DNA of 64,000 nt from Rhodospirillaceae bacterium (GTDB lineage: Bacteria > Pseudomonadota > Alphaproteobacteria > CACIAM-22H2), in contig JAIXXA010000166.1 of NCBI GenBank assembly GCA_027490975.1, positions 1-64,000 on the forward strand, written 5' to 3'. The notes under the pieces were generated by a model, which was not told the DNA's origin, made no database searches, and saw nothing but the letters and a program-made list of their open reading frames with translations. Positions 52,038 to 61,356 of this stretch are shown one piece after another. The position numbers and the translations under genes were made by a program. Each line of letters opens with the position of its first letter. Position 1 is the first letter of the stretch.

Positions 52038-54403
52038 TACGTCTCCCCCTTGGCGCGCGACAGCCGCAGCGCATTGGCGACCACGACCAGCGACGAGCTC
52101 GACATCAAAGCCGCCGCGATCGGCGGCGTGACCATGCCAAGCATCGCGAGCGGTACGGCCACCGCATTGTAGAGAATCGAAAACGCGATGTTCTGGCGCA
52201 TGAGCCGCCGCGCTTGCCGGGCGGCCGCGAGCAGGATCGCCACCGCAACGAGCCCGCGCCCTTGGAACACGGCATCGGCGGCAACTTGGGCAACGTCGGT
52301 GCCGGACGCGGGCGACAAAGATGCGGATGCGGCCGCCAAGGCCGGCGCATCGTTGAGGCCGTCGCCGACCATCAGCACTTTGCGGCCCCTCGCCCTATAC
52401 TGCGCCAAATGCGCGGCCTTGCCGGCCGGATCGACTCCGCCATGCCAATCGCGGATACCGAGCTTGCTTGCGACGTCGGCGACCACTTCGGCGCGGTCGC
52501 CGGACAGCAACGCAACGCCATAGCCCTGCGCCTGCAGCGCCGCGACCGTCGCCGACGCATCGTCGCGCAGCGCATCGTCGAAGGCGAAACGCACGGCGCG
52601 GCCGTCGCCGGGGGCAAACCAAATCTCCGGCCCGTCGGCAGGCCCTGCGGCTGCATCGTCGATGCCGCAATAGCGGCGACTGCCGAGCCGCATGCCGCCG
52701 CAGCTGAGCCCCAAGCCCGGATGCTCGACCACGCCTGCCGCCATCGGCTGGTCGGGGCAGGAGGCGGCCAAGGCGCGCGCCAGCGGATGGCGCGAGACGG
52801 TCGCCAGGCTTGCCGCCAAGGGGAGCAAGGCCGGATCGCGCGAAGGATCAGGGCGCAGCACGAGCTGGCCTTGCGTGAGCGTGCCGGTCTTGTCGAACAC
52901 GACCATGTCGATATCGGCTAAACGCTCGAGCCCCGTCGCGTTCTTGAGAAGGATGCCGCTCTTGAGCAGACGGCCGGTTGCGACCGTCTGCACGGCCGGA
53001 ACGGCGAGGCCCAACGCGCACGGGCAGGTGACGATCAACGTCGCCACCGCATAGAGCATAGCGACCTGCCACTCCACGCCGACGCCGAAATGCCAGGCCA
53101 GGAAGGTTGCAAGGGCTGTGGCATGCACGACCGGCGCATAGCTGCGCGTCACACGCTCGGCCAGCGCCACATAACGCCCGCGCGAACGCTCGGCCGCCTC
53201 GACAAGGCGCACGATCTCGGCGAGCAGCGTGCCTTCGCCGGTTGCGGTCGCAACAATGCGCAAGCCCGCCCCGAGATTGACCATGCCTGCAAACACCTGG
53301 GCACCCGGCGCCACGGCCTGCGGCACGGCCTCGCCCGTGACGAGGGCGGCATCGACGAGCGACTGGCCCGAAACGACGCGCCCGTCGATACCGATGCGCT
53401 CGCCCGACGCCACATAGACGGTCTGGCCGGGTGCGACCGCATCAGCGGCCATGCTGCGCAAAACGCCCGACGCATCGACGACCGTGACCGGCCGCACGGC
53501 CAAAGCCAGCAGTTGGGTTGCCGTCGCCCGCACTTTGCCGCGCGCGCGCGCATCGAGATAGCGGCCCGCCAGCAGGAAGAACAGCAGCGTGAGGGCTGCA
53601 TCGAAATAGGCGTAGGGTCCGCCGCGCAGCGTTTCGGACAGGCTCATCGCGGCCGTCATCGTCACGCCCACCGCGATCGGCACGTCCATGTTGAGGCGCT
53701 TGGCGCTTAGAGCGCTCCAAGCCGAGCGGTAGAAGGGCAGGCCCGCATAGAAGATGCACGGCAGGCCGATCAGCGCCGACACCCAATGCAGCAGATCCTT
53801 GGTTGCCGGGCCCATATCGACGCCGACCCATACGGCGACCGACAGCATCATCACATTGCCGGCGCCGAAGCCCGCGATGCCGAGCGCTTTCAACAGCCGC
53901 GACTCTTCGATCTCGGCGACCGTGCCGAGACAGCCCGGATCGTACGGAACCAGCCGGAAGCCGAGCCGCGCGATGCTCCCGACAAGTTCGCCGGCGCGTG
54001 CGGCATCGCCGCGCCATTTGAGAACCATGCGGCCGGTCGAAAGATTGACGCGCGCATCGGCCACGTCCGCGTCGCGCGCATAAACGCTTTCGATCAGCCA
54101 TGCGCAGGCCGCACATTGCAGCCCATCGACCATCAGATGCAGCGTGGCCAACCCGTCCGCCGACAGCTGCACGCGCTGCGCATAATCGAAGTCGGGCGTG
54201 GGCTCCGGCCGCAATTTGCGGGCTGATTCAGCAAGCGTACGGCGGCGATAGAAAGCATCGAGGCCCAAGCCTTGCACCGCCGCGTAGGCCGCCTCGCAGC
54301 CCGTGCAGCAGAAACGCGCATGTTTTTCGGCAACCGGGCTTGCGCAATGCAAGCACGTCGCGGTCTGCGCAACGATCTCGGTCGAGCCGTCGAGGGGTGC
54401 CAT
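52037..54403 (-). CDS. ccoI: Copper-exporting/importing P-type ATPase CcoI
   Basis: Membrane Cu ATPase (788 residues) that supplies copper to the cbb3 oxidase CuB site. An N-terminal Cys cluster (Cys17, Cys20, Cys32, Cys33, Cys36) is followed by an HMA domain with CxxC at 97-100. The membrane metal-binding motif CPC is at 460-462, the phosphorylated Asp504 is in DKTGTL, and GDGLNDAPA lies at 680-688. The neighbours are cbb3 maturation genes, which decides against general copper efflux. Confidence 0.95.
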   Translation of the reverse strand: MAPLDGSTEIVAQTATCLHCASPVAEKHARFCCTGCEAAYAAVQGLGLDAFYRRRTLAESARKLRPEPTPDFDYAQRVQLSADGLATLHLMVDGLQCAACAWLIESVYARDADVADARVNLSTGRMVLKWRGDAARAGELVGSIARLGFRLVPYDPGCLGTVAEIEESRLLKALGIAGFGAGNVMMLSVAVWVGVDMGPATKDLLHWVSALIGLPCIFYAGLPFYRSAWSALSAKRLNMDVPIAVGVTMTAAMSLSETLRGGPYAYFDAALTLLFFLLAGRYLDARARGKVRATATQLLALAVRPVTVVDASGVLRSMAADAVAPGQTVYVASGERIGIDGRVVSGQSLVDAALVTGEAVPQAVAPGAQVFAGMVNLGAGLRIVATATGEGTLLAEIVRLVEAAERSRGRYVALAERVTRSYAPVVHATALATFLAWHFGVGVEWQVAMLYAVATLIVTCPCALGLAVPAVQTVATGRLLKSGILLKNATGLERLADIDMVVFDKTGTLTQGQLVLRPDPSRDPALLPLAASLATVSRHPLARALAASCPDQPMAAGVVEHPGLGLSCGGMRLGSRRYCGIDDAAAGPADGPEIWFAPGDGRAVRFAFDDALRDDASATVAALQAQGYGVALLSGDRAEVVADVASKLGIRDWHGGVDPAGKAAHLAQYRARGRKVLMVGDGLNDAPALAAASASLSPASGTDVAQVAADAVFQGRGLVAVAILLAAARQARRLMRQNIAFSILYNAVAVPLAMLGMVTPPIAAALMSSSSLVVVANALRLSRAKGET

Positions 54404-54420
54404 GGCGCCTTGCCTTTCGG

Positions 54421-54897
54421 TCAGCGCACCACGAAGCGCAAGGCTTCGTGCGCGCGCGCTTCGCCGCGCGTGGCGGCAACGCGCACTTCCCATTGACCGG
54501 GCGCGACGAGATCGACCGGGGCACGGTAGACGCCCGGCGCAACCGCGCCGAACGAAAGCCGCGTATCGGCAATCTCGCCCAAAGGGCGCACCAGCGTCCC
54601 GGTCAGGGTGAGATCCTCGATCGCGGCGCCGCGTGCATCGGCGATACGCATTTCGACCGAAGCGTCGACATAGCGCAGCGCAAAGCGCCAGCCGAGTCCG
54701 TGGGCTTTCTCCTCGGCCTGCAGAACTTGATTGAATTTCCGACCGCGCTCGGAGGGGTTTTCGTAGGCCAGGCCCGGCCAGCTCGCGAGTGCGAAATAGA
54801 CGAGCACGACGTTGGCCGCCAGCACGACCGCGAACATGGCCGGAAAGACAAGCCACAGATAACGATTGCGAAGATCGACGGCGGATTGCGCATGCAT
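54421..54897 (-). CDS. ccoH: cbb3 oxidase maturation protein CcoH/FixH
   Basis: A 158-residue protein with one membrane helix (about 15-36) and a periplasmic FixH domain, where YENPSERGRKFNQVLQAEEK (45-64) and the LRYVDASVEMRIAD stretch are characteristic. CcoH stays in contact with CcoN during assembly. It sits between ccoG (11 bp upstream) and ccoI (17 bp downstream). Confidence 0.92.
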   Translation of the reverse strand: MHAQSAVDLRNRYLWLVFPAMFAVVLAANVVLVYFALASWPGLAYENPSERGRKFNQVLQAEEKAHGLGWRFALRYVDASVEMRIADARGAAIEDLTLTGTLVRPLGEIADTRLSFGAVAPGVYRAPVDLVAPGQWEVRVAATRGEARAHEALRFVVR

Positions 54898-54908
54898 GGG
54901 TTGGCTCC

Positions 54909-56408
54909 CTATTGCGGCGGGGCGATGAAAACGGTCTCGCGTTCGGCTTGGTCGCGCCCGTCGGCGGCGCGCAGTTTGAATTCGATGTGCGTCGATTCGT
55001 GTTTCGTCGAAGCGCCGTCCGGCAAGGTCACGAACACGCGATAGCTCGCAACCTGGTCGGGCTTGGCCGACAGCACAAGCCTGTCGGCAGCGCCGTCGCC
55101 GCCCACCATCGAGAGCCGTGCGCCCGGCAGGTCTTCGAGGGTGAGCGTGTAGTCGCGCTGGGCATGGGTCTTGTTCAGCACGTGCACCGTGTAGGCGTTG
55201 CGCACGCTGCCGTCGACGAGCCGCACGAACAGCGGATTGCGATCGCGCTGGACGGTGAGTTCGACCGTGCTGCGCAGCACGACGCCGACGAGCATGATGC
55301 TGCCGACGATAACGAGCAGCACCGCGTAGAGAACGGTGCGCGCGCGAATCAGGCGATGGACGGGCTTGCCGCCTTCGGCGCGTGCGCGCTGGTTGTCGAG
55401 CGTGTCAAAGCGGATGAGGCTGCGCGGCCGGCCGACCTTGTCCATGACCGCGTTGCACGCATCGATGCACAGACCGCAGCCGATGCATTCGAGCTGCTGG
55501 CCGTCGCGAATGTCGATGCCGGTCGGGCAGGTGGCAACGCACGCGTTGCAATCGACGCAGTCGCCGCGCCCGACAAACGGGTCCGACCCATCCGGCCTTT
55601 TGGCAAGCCGCCCGCGCGGCTCGCCGCGCCAATCCTCGTAGGTGACGACGTAGGACCGATCGTCGAGCATCGCACTTTGGAAGCGCGGCCACGGGCACAT
55701 ATAGGTGCACACCTGTTCGCGCGCGAAACCGGCCAGCACGTAGGTCGTGGTCGCAAAAAGGCCGACGAAGAAATATTCCGACGCCGAAGCGCGACCGGTG
55801 AAGAGTTCGGCCAGCAACGTCGGCGCATCGCCGAAAAACAGGATGCAGGCCCCGCCCGTCGCCAGCGACAGCACGATCCAGCTTGCGTGCTTTGCCGTTC
55901 GCTTGGCGAATTTGCCGAGCGAGGCGGGGGCGGCGTCGAGACGGATGCGCGCGTTGCGGTCGCCCTCGATCCAGCGTTCGACCAGCATGAAAAGATCAGT
56001 CCACACGGTCTGCGGGCAGGCATAGCCGCACCAGATGCGCCCGAACAACGCCGTCGCCAGAAACAGGCCGAAAGCCGCCAACACCAGAATGCCGGTCAGG
56101 AAATAGACTTCCTGCGGCCAGATTTCGAGGAAGAAAAAATAGGCGCGACGGCCCGGCAGATCGATCAGGATCGCCTGGTTGGGCGCGAAGGATCCGCGAT
56201 CCCAGCGCAGCCAGGGTGCGATGTAGTAGACCGCAAGGCACGCGGCCAGCATGGCCCATTTGATGTTGCGGTAGATGCCCGAGACGTTCTTGGGATGGAC
56301 CTTGATACGGCTCGCATAGAGCGGCATCGCCGCCTTCTGCGTCTTGATCGAAACTGCAGAGTCGATCTCCGGCGTATGTGCCGGGCCCTGAGCCACACCG
56401 CCGTCCAT
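54909..56408 (-). CDS. ccoG: cbb3 oxidase accessory protein CcoG (polyferredoxin/cupric reductase)
   Basis: Membrane polyferredoxin of 499 residues. Several membrane helices carry FGRIWCGYACPQTVW (Cys127, Cys131) and a CTYMCPW motif (Cys234, Cys238). The cytoplasmic clusters are Cys284, Cys287, Cys290, Cys294 and Cys308, Cys311, Cys314, Cys318. The C-terminal immunoglobulin-like domain is present (from about 385). CcoG is proposed to reduce Cu(II) to Cu(I) before CcoI. The start at 56408 avoids a weaker upstream start that would run into ccoP. Confidence 0.95.
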   Translation of the reverse strand: MDGGVAQGPAHTPEIDSAVSIKTQKAAMPLYASRIKVHPKNVSGIYRNIKWAMLAACLAVYYIAPWLRWDRGSFAPNQAILIDLPGRRAYFFFLEIWPQEVYFLTGILVLAAFGLFLATALFGRIWCGYACPQTVWTDLFMLVERWIEGDRNARIRLDAAPASLGKFAKRTAKHASWIVLSLATGGACILFFGDAPTLLAELFTGRASASEYFFVGLFATTTYVLAGFAREQVCTYMCPWPRFQSAMLDDRSYVVTYEDWRGEPRGRLAKRPDGSDPFVGRGDCVDCNACVATCPTGIDIRDGQQLECIGCGLCIDACNAVMDKVGRPRSLIRFDTLDNQRARAEGGKPVHRLIRARTVLYAVLLVIVGSIMLVGVVLRSTVELTVQRDRNPLFVRLVDGSVRNAYTVHVLNKTHAQRDYTLTLEDLPGARLSMVGGDGAADRLVLSAKPDQVASYRVFVTLPDGASTKHESTHIEFKLRAADGRDQAERETVFIAPPQ

Positions 56409-56439
56409 CTTGGTCACGTCCTTGGCACCGCGCGCGGTC

Positions 56440-57309
56440 TCATTTGCCGCCGCCCAGCGCATGCACATAGACCGTCAGCATTTTGATGCGCGCGGCGTCG
56501 AGCCGCTCGGACCAAGCCGGCATCGCGCCCGCGCGCGAGTTCGTGATCGTCTCGACGAGCGTGGCCTTATCGCCGCCATAGAGCCAGATATTGGCGGCAA
56601 GGCTGGGCGCGCCCATTTCGGGATTGCCGACCCCGCCTTGCAGATGGCAGGCCTCGCAGTTTTCGCTGAAGACCACGGCCCCGCGTTCGACGGCGGCGGC
56701 GTTGCGCGAACGGCGCGACAGCGACAGCACATATTCGGCGACGTCGTCGATCTGCTTTGCGTCGAGGATCTTGTCGGCACCGAAGCGCGGCATCTGCGCG
56801 ATGCGCGAGTCGGGGTTGGAATTGCGAATGCCGTTCTGGATCGTGGTGTGGATGTCGTCAAGCGTACCGCCCCAGATCCAGTTGTCATCGACGAGATTGG
56901 GGAAGCCCTTGCTGCCCGCAGCCCCGGCCCCGTGGCACGGCGCGCAATTGACGGCGAACACCGAACGGCCGCCGGCAATCGCGAAATTGCGCAGGTCGGT
57001 CGATTTGGCAATGTCTTCGAGGCTTGCCGCGCCGATGCGGTTCACGAACGGCGCTTGCGCCGCAGCGGCTTGTGCAAGACTTTCGGAAATCTCGCCGCGC
57101 ATCGTCCAGCCCAGCACGCCCGCCGTATGGCCCGAGAGGCCGGGCCACGCCGGATAGAGCACGAAATAGCCGAGCGCCCAGAGGATCGTGGCGTAGAAGG
57201 TGTAGAGCCACCATTTGGGCAGCGGCGTGTTGAGCTCCTTGATGCCGTCCCATTCGTGGCCGGTGGTGTCGGTTCCGGTGACGGCGTCTTTTTCGATTTT
57301 GGTCGGCAT
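56440..57309 (-). CDS. ccoP: cbb3 oxidase subunit III, dihaem cytochrome c (CcoP)
   Basis: Membrane-anchored cytochrome c of 289 residues. After a cytoplasmic start HEWDGIKELNTPLPKWW it has one membrane helix (about 34-55), then haem c motifs CAPCH (Cys122, Cys125, His126) and CEACH (Cys218, Cys221, His222). It passes electrons to CcoO and CcoN. The ATG is internal to a longer open frame; the HEWDGI motif fixes the start. Follows ccoQ by 13 bp. Confidence 0.96.
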   Translation of the reverse strand: MPTKIEKDAVTGTDTTGHEWDGIKELNTPLPKWWLYTFYATILWALGYFVLYPAWPGLSGHTAGVLGWTMRGEISESLAQAAAAQAPFVNRIGAASLEDIAKSTDLRNFAIAGGRSVFAVNCAPCHGAGAAGSKGFPNLVDDNWIWGGTLDDIHTTIQNGIRNSNPDSRIAQMPRFGADKILDAKQIDDVAEYVLSLSRRSRNAAAVERGAVVFSENCEACHLQGGVGNPEMGAPSLAANIWLYGGDKATLVETITNSRAGAMPAWSERLDAARIKMLTVYVHALGGGK

Positions 57310-57322
57310 CTGCAAGGTTCCT

Positions 57323-57478
57323 TCAGATACGGTCGTCGCGCAGCGGGATCTGGGCTTGGTGGTCCATGCGCGCCTTGTGTTTGGGCCAATAGACCCAGGC
57401 GAGCATCGCCACGAAGAACAGGAAGAACCACACGGTCGAAACCGTGCCGAGAATCCCCATGAGTTGGGCTTGGTCCAT
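57323..57478 (-). CDS. ccoQ: cbb3 oxidase small subunit CcoQ
   Basis: A 51-residue membrane protein translating to MDQAQLMGILGTVSTVWFFL at the front, then a helix (about 12-31) and a cytoplasmic tail with WPKHKARMDHQAQIPLRDDR. CcoQ helps hold the CcoNO and CcoP parts together. It is missed by ORF length filters but sits exactly between ccoO and ccoP, as expected. Confidence 0.92.
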   Translation of the reverse strand: MDQAQLMGILGTVSTVWFFLFFVAMLAWVYWPKHKARMDHQAQIPLRDDRI

Positions 57479-57493
57479 CGGTCGGTCGCCTTT

Positions 57494-58219
57494 CTACTGG
57501 CGCAGCTGTTCGGGTTTGACGCTGCGGAAATCGACGAGCGTGCCAAGCATCTGCAGATAGGCCACGAGCGCGTCCATTTCCGTGACTTGGGTCGAGGCGT
57601 TCGCGAAATCCGACACGACGGCCTTGGGATAGCGTTTCAGCAGCGCGCCTGTGTCGGCGTCCGGGTTCCTCTGCGCTTCGAGATCGGCCTTGGCGTTGGC
57701 CACCATCTCGTCCGAATAGGGCACGCCGATGATTTTGAGCGTGCGCAGATGGTCCGCGATGTCGGCATAGGCCAGCGGGCGCGTCGCCATGAACGCGTAG
57801 GTCGGCATGATCGACTCGGGCACCACGGCGCGCGGATTGATCAGATGCGCCACGTGCCACGCGTCCGAATACTTGCCGCCGACGCGCGCAAGGTCGGGGC
57901 CGTTGCGCTTGGAGCCCCATTGGAAAGGGTGGTCGTACATCGACTCGGCCGCAAGGCTGTAGTGGCCGTAACGCTCGATCTCGTCGCGGAACGGGCGCAC
58001 CTGCTGGCTGTGGCACACATAGCAGCCCTCGCGCACATAGATGTTGCGCCCGGCAAGCTCGAGCGGCGAATAGGGGCGCACCCCTTCCACCCGCTCGATC
58101 GTCTGTTCGATCGTGAACAGCGGCACGATCTGCACGAGGCCGCCGATCGCCACCGTAATCAGCGTGGCGACGGCAAGCAGGACGACGTTTTTTTCGAGTA
58201 TCGCGTGGCTGAAGGCCAT
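57494..58219 (-). CDS. ccoO: cbb3 oxidase subunit II, monohaem cytochrome c (CcoO)
   Basis: Membrane-anchored cytochrome c of 241 residues with an N-terminal helix (about 10-30) and the haem motif CYVCH (Cys66, Cys69, His70) in [12 protein letters not shown]. The Met ligand is likely in the MPTYAFM stretch. It receives electrons from CcoP and gives them to CcoN. ATG at 58219, with longer open frame upstream ignored; 16 bp after ccoN. Confidence 0.96.
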   Translation of the reverse strand: MAFSHAILEKNVVLLAVATLITVAIGGLVQIVPLFTIEQTIERVEGVRPYSPLELAGRNIYVREGCYVCHSQQVRPFRDEIERYGHYSLAAESMYDHPFQWGSKRNGPDLARVGGKYSDAWHVAHLINPRAVVPESIMPTYAFMATRPLAYADIADHLRTLKIIGVPYSDEMVANAKADLEAQRNPDADTGALLKRYPKAVVSDFANASTQVTEMDALVAYLQMLGTLVDFRSVKPEQLRQ

Positions 58220-58235
58220 TTTCGGTCCCCCGATT

Positions 58236-59714
58236 CTAGGCGGTTGCGACGGCGGCACGCACCGGCGCGACCGACGTGACCGTTTTCCAAAGGTTGTAGG
58301 CCATGATGAGCGCGCCCACGAGGTACAGCAGGCCGCCCAAGAGCCGGATCACGTAGAACGGATGCATCGCGGCGACGGATTCGGAGAACGAGTACTGCAG
58401 GAAACCGTATTCGTCGTAAGCGCGCCACATGAGGCCTTGCATGATCCCCGACACCCACATCGAGGTAATGTAGAAGACGATGCCGAGGGTCGCGATCCAG
58501 AAGTGCCAGTTGGCCAAGCGCTGCGAATAGAGACCGGCACGGCCCCACAATTGCGGAACGAGCCAATAGAGCATGCCGAAGGTGATGAAACCGACCCAGC
58601 CCATGGCGCCCGAATGCACGTGGCCCACGGTCCAGTCGGTGTAGTGCGACAGCGCGTTGACGGCCTTGATCGACATCATCGGCCCTTCGAAGGTCGACAT
58701 GCCGTAGAAGGCAAGGGCCGTCACCGAGAAACGCAAAGAGGGATCGGTGCGCAGCTTGTCCCAGGCGCCCGACAGCGTCATGAGGCCGTTGATCATGCCG
58801 CCCCAGGACGGCATCCACAGCATGATCGAAAAGGTCATGCCGAGCGTTTGCGCCCAGTCGGGCAGCGACGTGTAGTGCAGATGGTGCGGACCCGCCCAGA
58901 TATAGAGGAAGATCAGCGACCAGAAATGCACGATCGACAGGCGATACGAATAGACCGGACGGTTCGCAGCCTTCGGGATGAAGTAGTACATCATGCCGAG
59001 GAACGCGGCCGTGAGGAAAAAGCCGACCGCGTTGTGGCCGTACCACCATTGGATCATCGCGTCCTGCACCCCGCCGGGCACGGTGTAGCTCTTCCAGCCC
59101 AGAAACGAGACCGGCACCTGGATGTTGTTGCCGATATGCAGCATCGCCACCGTGACGATGAAGGCGAGGATGAACCAATTGGCGACGTAGATGTGCGGCT
59201 CGCGGCGCAGCATCAAAGTGCCGGCGAACACGACGAGATAGAGCACCCACACGAGCGTGAGCCACAGATCGACATACCATTCGGGCTCGGCATATTCCTT
59301 GCCCGAGGTGATGCCGAGCACGTAGCCCGACGCTGCCAGCAGAATGAAGATCTGGTAGCCCCAGAACACGCACCAAGCACCGAGCGAACCCAGAAACAGC
59401 GGCGTGCGGCAGGTGCGCTGCACGATGTAGAACGAGGCGGCGATCATCGCGTTGCCGCCGAACGCGAAGATCACGGCCGACGTGTGCACGGGCCGCAGGC
59501 GCCCGAAGCTCGTCCATTCGAGGCCGAGATTCATCGCCGGAAAGGCCAATTGCGAGGCGATGACGTTGCCCATCAGGAAACCGACCACGCCCCAGAACAC
59601 GGTCGCGATCATGCCGGCCCGGATCACGTCGTCGTGGTAGGCGGGAGCAGTCGTATCGTGCGCCGAAACCGCATTTGCGTTGATGCCGCCCATGGCGACG
59701 CTGGCCGATGCCAT
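58236..59714 (-). CDS. ccoN: cbb3 oxidase catalytic subunit I (CcoN)
   Basis: Haem-copper oxidase subunit of 492 residues with about 12 membrane helices. It reduces O2 and pumps protons with high oxygen affinity. Conserved features are the first haem-b His77 ([10 protein letters not shown]), a His pair in [13 protein letters not shown], and [16 protein letters not shown] with the haem ligand histidines. First gene of the ccoNOQP operon. The ATG at 59714 is preferred because it follows a GGGGGAAG site, although the frame is open another 29 codons. An FNR-type box lies about 90 bp upstream. Confidence 0.97.
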   Translation of the reverse strand: MASASVAMGGINANAVSAHDTTAPAYHDDVIRAGMIATVFWGVVGFLMGNVIASQLAFPAMNLGLEWTSFGRLRPVHTSAVIFAFGGNAMIAASFYIVQRTCRTPLFLGSLGAWCVFWGYQIFILLAASGYVLGITSGKEYAEPEWYVDLWLTLVWVLYLVVFAGTLMLRREPHIYVANWFILAFIVTVAMLHIGNNIQVPVSFLGWKSYTVPGGVQDAMIQWWYGHNAVGFFLTAAFLGMMYYFIPKAANRPVYSYRLSIVHFWSLIFLYIWAGPHHLHYTSLPDWAQTLGMTFSIMLWMPSWGGMINGLMTLSGAWDKLRTDPSLRFSVTALAFYGMSTFEGPMMSIKAVNALSHYTDWTVGHVHSGAMGWVGFITFGMLYWLVPQLWGRAGLYSQRLANWHFWIATLGIVFYITSMWVSGIMQGLMWRAYDEYGFLQYSFSESVAAMHPFYVIRLLGGLLYLVGALIMAYNLWKTVTSVAPVRAAVATA

Positions 59715-59772
59715 TGTGATCTTCCCCCGTTTGGAACCGATCGCCGCACCGTTGGCGACGTATATGCCGTCG

Positions 59773-59814
59773 AGAATGCGGGGCGCGTCGCCCGCCTGCA
59801 TTGACCTGCATCAA
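59773..59814 (-). promoter_or_regulatory. FNR/FixK box and -10 element between ccoN and DUF2189 gene
   Basis: TTGACCTGCATCAA (59801-59814) has the TTGA-N6-TCAA core. For ccoN a CATTCT -10 box (59778-59773, minus strand) puts the box centre at exactly -41.5 from the expected start point, the class II position. The same box lies between the two divergent starts and could also serve the DUF2189 gene. This argues for low-oxygen induction of the cco operon. Confidence 0.8.
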
Positions 59815-59866
59815 GGCGCCGCCGGAAAAATGCTTCAAACTCCCTGAAACGGCGGAGGAAATCGCA

Positions 59867-60655
59867 ATGCAGCCCGTAATCCCGATTATCGCTGGGCCCA
59901 TCCCGCGCATCCGCATGGTCGCCCTCGATCGGCCGTGGATTTGGATTGCGCAAGGCTGGCACGATCTGAGTGCGGCGCCGCGGGTGAGCATTGCCTATGG
60001 CAGCGCCTTCGTGGCGTCGGGTGCCGCCATTGCCGTGCTGCTGTTTCTGGCCGAGTCGATCTATCTGCTGCTGCCGCTCGCGGCCGGGTTCATGCTGCTG
60101 GCCCCTTTGCTGGCGGTCGGGCTCTACGAGACAAGCCGGCGCATGGCACAAGGCCAAGCGCCTGATCTGGGCGCGGCCCTCGGCGCTTTTCGCGCCAATA
60201 TCGAGCAGGTCGCCTATATGGGGCTTGTGCTGATGCTGCTCAATCTCTTTTGGACGCGCATGGCGACGCTTATCTTCGCGGTCTTTTTCGGCAGCCCGCG
60301 CGGCAATCTGCAGGACCTCGTCGATCTCACGCTATTCTCGCCCGCATCGCTACCGTTCCTGCTGGTCGGCGGTCTTGTGGGTTTCGCACTGGCGACGATC
60401 ACGTTTGCGATTTCGGTCGTGTCGATCCCGATGCTGCTCGATCGGCCCGGCACGCCGATCTGGGTCGCGATCGGCACGTCGATCGAAGCGGTGCGCGCCA
60501 ACCCCAAACCGATGGCACTGTGGGCCGCCTTGATCTGCGCGTTCACGGGTTTCGGCATGATCCCGGCGTTTCTCGGCCTTGCCGCGACGATGCCGCTGAT
60601 CGGCTATGCGAGCTGGCACTGCTACAAGGATGTGGTCGCGCTCGACGACGCGTGA
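59867..60655 (+). CDS. DUF2189 integral-membrane protein
   Basis: Membrane protein of 262 residues with about six helices. Visible marks are GWHDLSAAPRVSIAYG near 30-45, ETSRRMAQGQAPD and the C-terminal GYASWHCYKDVV. The function of the DUF2189 family is unknown. It is divergent from ccoN, with the FNR-type box between them, and often found near such genes, so a role in low-oxygen respiration is a fair inference. GGAGG lies seven bases before the ATG. Confidence 0.88.
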   Translation: MQPVIPIIAGPIPRIRMVALDRPWIWIAQGWHDLSAAPRVSIAYGSAFVASGAAIAVLLFLAESIYLLLPLAAGFMLLAPLLAVGLYETSRRMAQGQAPDLGAALGAFRANIEQVAYMGLVLMLLNLFWTRMATLIFAVFFGSPRGNLQDLVDLTLFSPASLPFLLVGGLVGFALATITFAISVVSIPMLLDRPGTPIWVAIGTSIEAVRANPKPMALWAALICAFTGFGMIPAFLGLAATMPLIGYASWHCYKDVVALDDA

Positions 60656-61351
60656 TCAGCCCAGCGCGCGAAAGCCAAGCCAGAGCAGCACGCCCGCATT
60701 GAACAGCAGCAAAGCCGGCGCAAAACGGCCCATGGCCGTGCGCATGCGTTTGGCGGCCATCGCGCCTGCAAATCCGACCGCCAACAAGGCGGGTGCGGTT
60801 CCTGCGACAAACGCCGCCATCGCCAAGGCCCCGCCGGCCGCCGACCCGGTCCCTGAAGCTGCGGCCAAAGCGCCGTAGAGAAAGCCGCACGGCAGAAAGC
60901 CGAGTGCCACGCCCAGCGCATAGCCGCGCAGGCCCGTAGGGGCTGCGAGCAAACCGCGCACGGCGCCGGCAAGCCAGAAGCCGCCGACGGCCGGTGCCGC
61001 GCGACCGAAGGCCTGCAGCGCGAACAGCACGCCGCCGAGCCCCAGCGCAGCCGCAAGCGCATAGCGCACACCCGGCAGATCGGCGATCGCCCCGCCGAGC
61101 GCGCCCAAAACGGCACCGAGCAGGATGTAGCTGGTCGCGCGCCCAAGGTGATAGGGCAGCAGCAGCGCCCCCTGCAGCCGCTGCAACGGCGCCGCTTCCA
61201 TGCGCGCCAAGGTCTGCGCCATCACGAACGGCCCGCACATGGAAGCACAATGCAGGAAACTGCCCGCGAACCCCGCCAAAGCCAAAGCTGCAGCAATGCC
61301 GCCCGCATCGAGCCCGCCGACCAAGGCAAGGTCCGTCGGGTGGTCGCGCAT
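60656..61351 (-). CDS. TauE/SafE-type membrane protein, cbb3 copper-maturation-associated
   Basis: Membrane protein of 231 residues with six hydrophobic segments and a HCASMCGPFV motif (His34, Cys35, Cys39) in the first helix, plus CGFLYG later. This short group (sulfite exporter/cytochrome-biogenesis-like) is often found beside cbb3 oxidase genes, where it is proposed to handle copper. Substrate not known here. Its stop codon directly follows that of the convergent DUF2189 gene. The next gene upstream is the aminotransferase, 5 bp away, so the two may share a transcript. Confidence 0.8.
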   Translation of the reverse strand: MRDHPTDLALVGGLDAGGIAAALALAGFAGSFLHCASMCGPFVMAQTLARMEAAPLQRLQGALLLPYHLGRATSYILLGAVLGALGGAIADLPGVRYALAAALGLGGVLFALQAFGRAAPAVGGFWLAGAVRGLLAAPTGLRGYALGVALGFLPCGFLYGALAAASGTGSAAGGALAMAAFVAGTAPALLAVGFAGAMAAKRMRTAMGRFAPALLLFNAGVLLWLGFRALG

Positions 61352-61356
61352 CGGGT

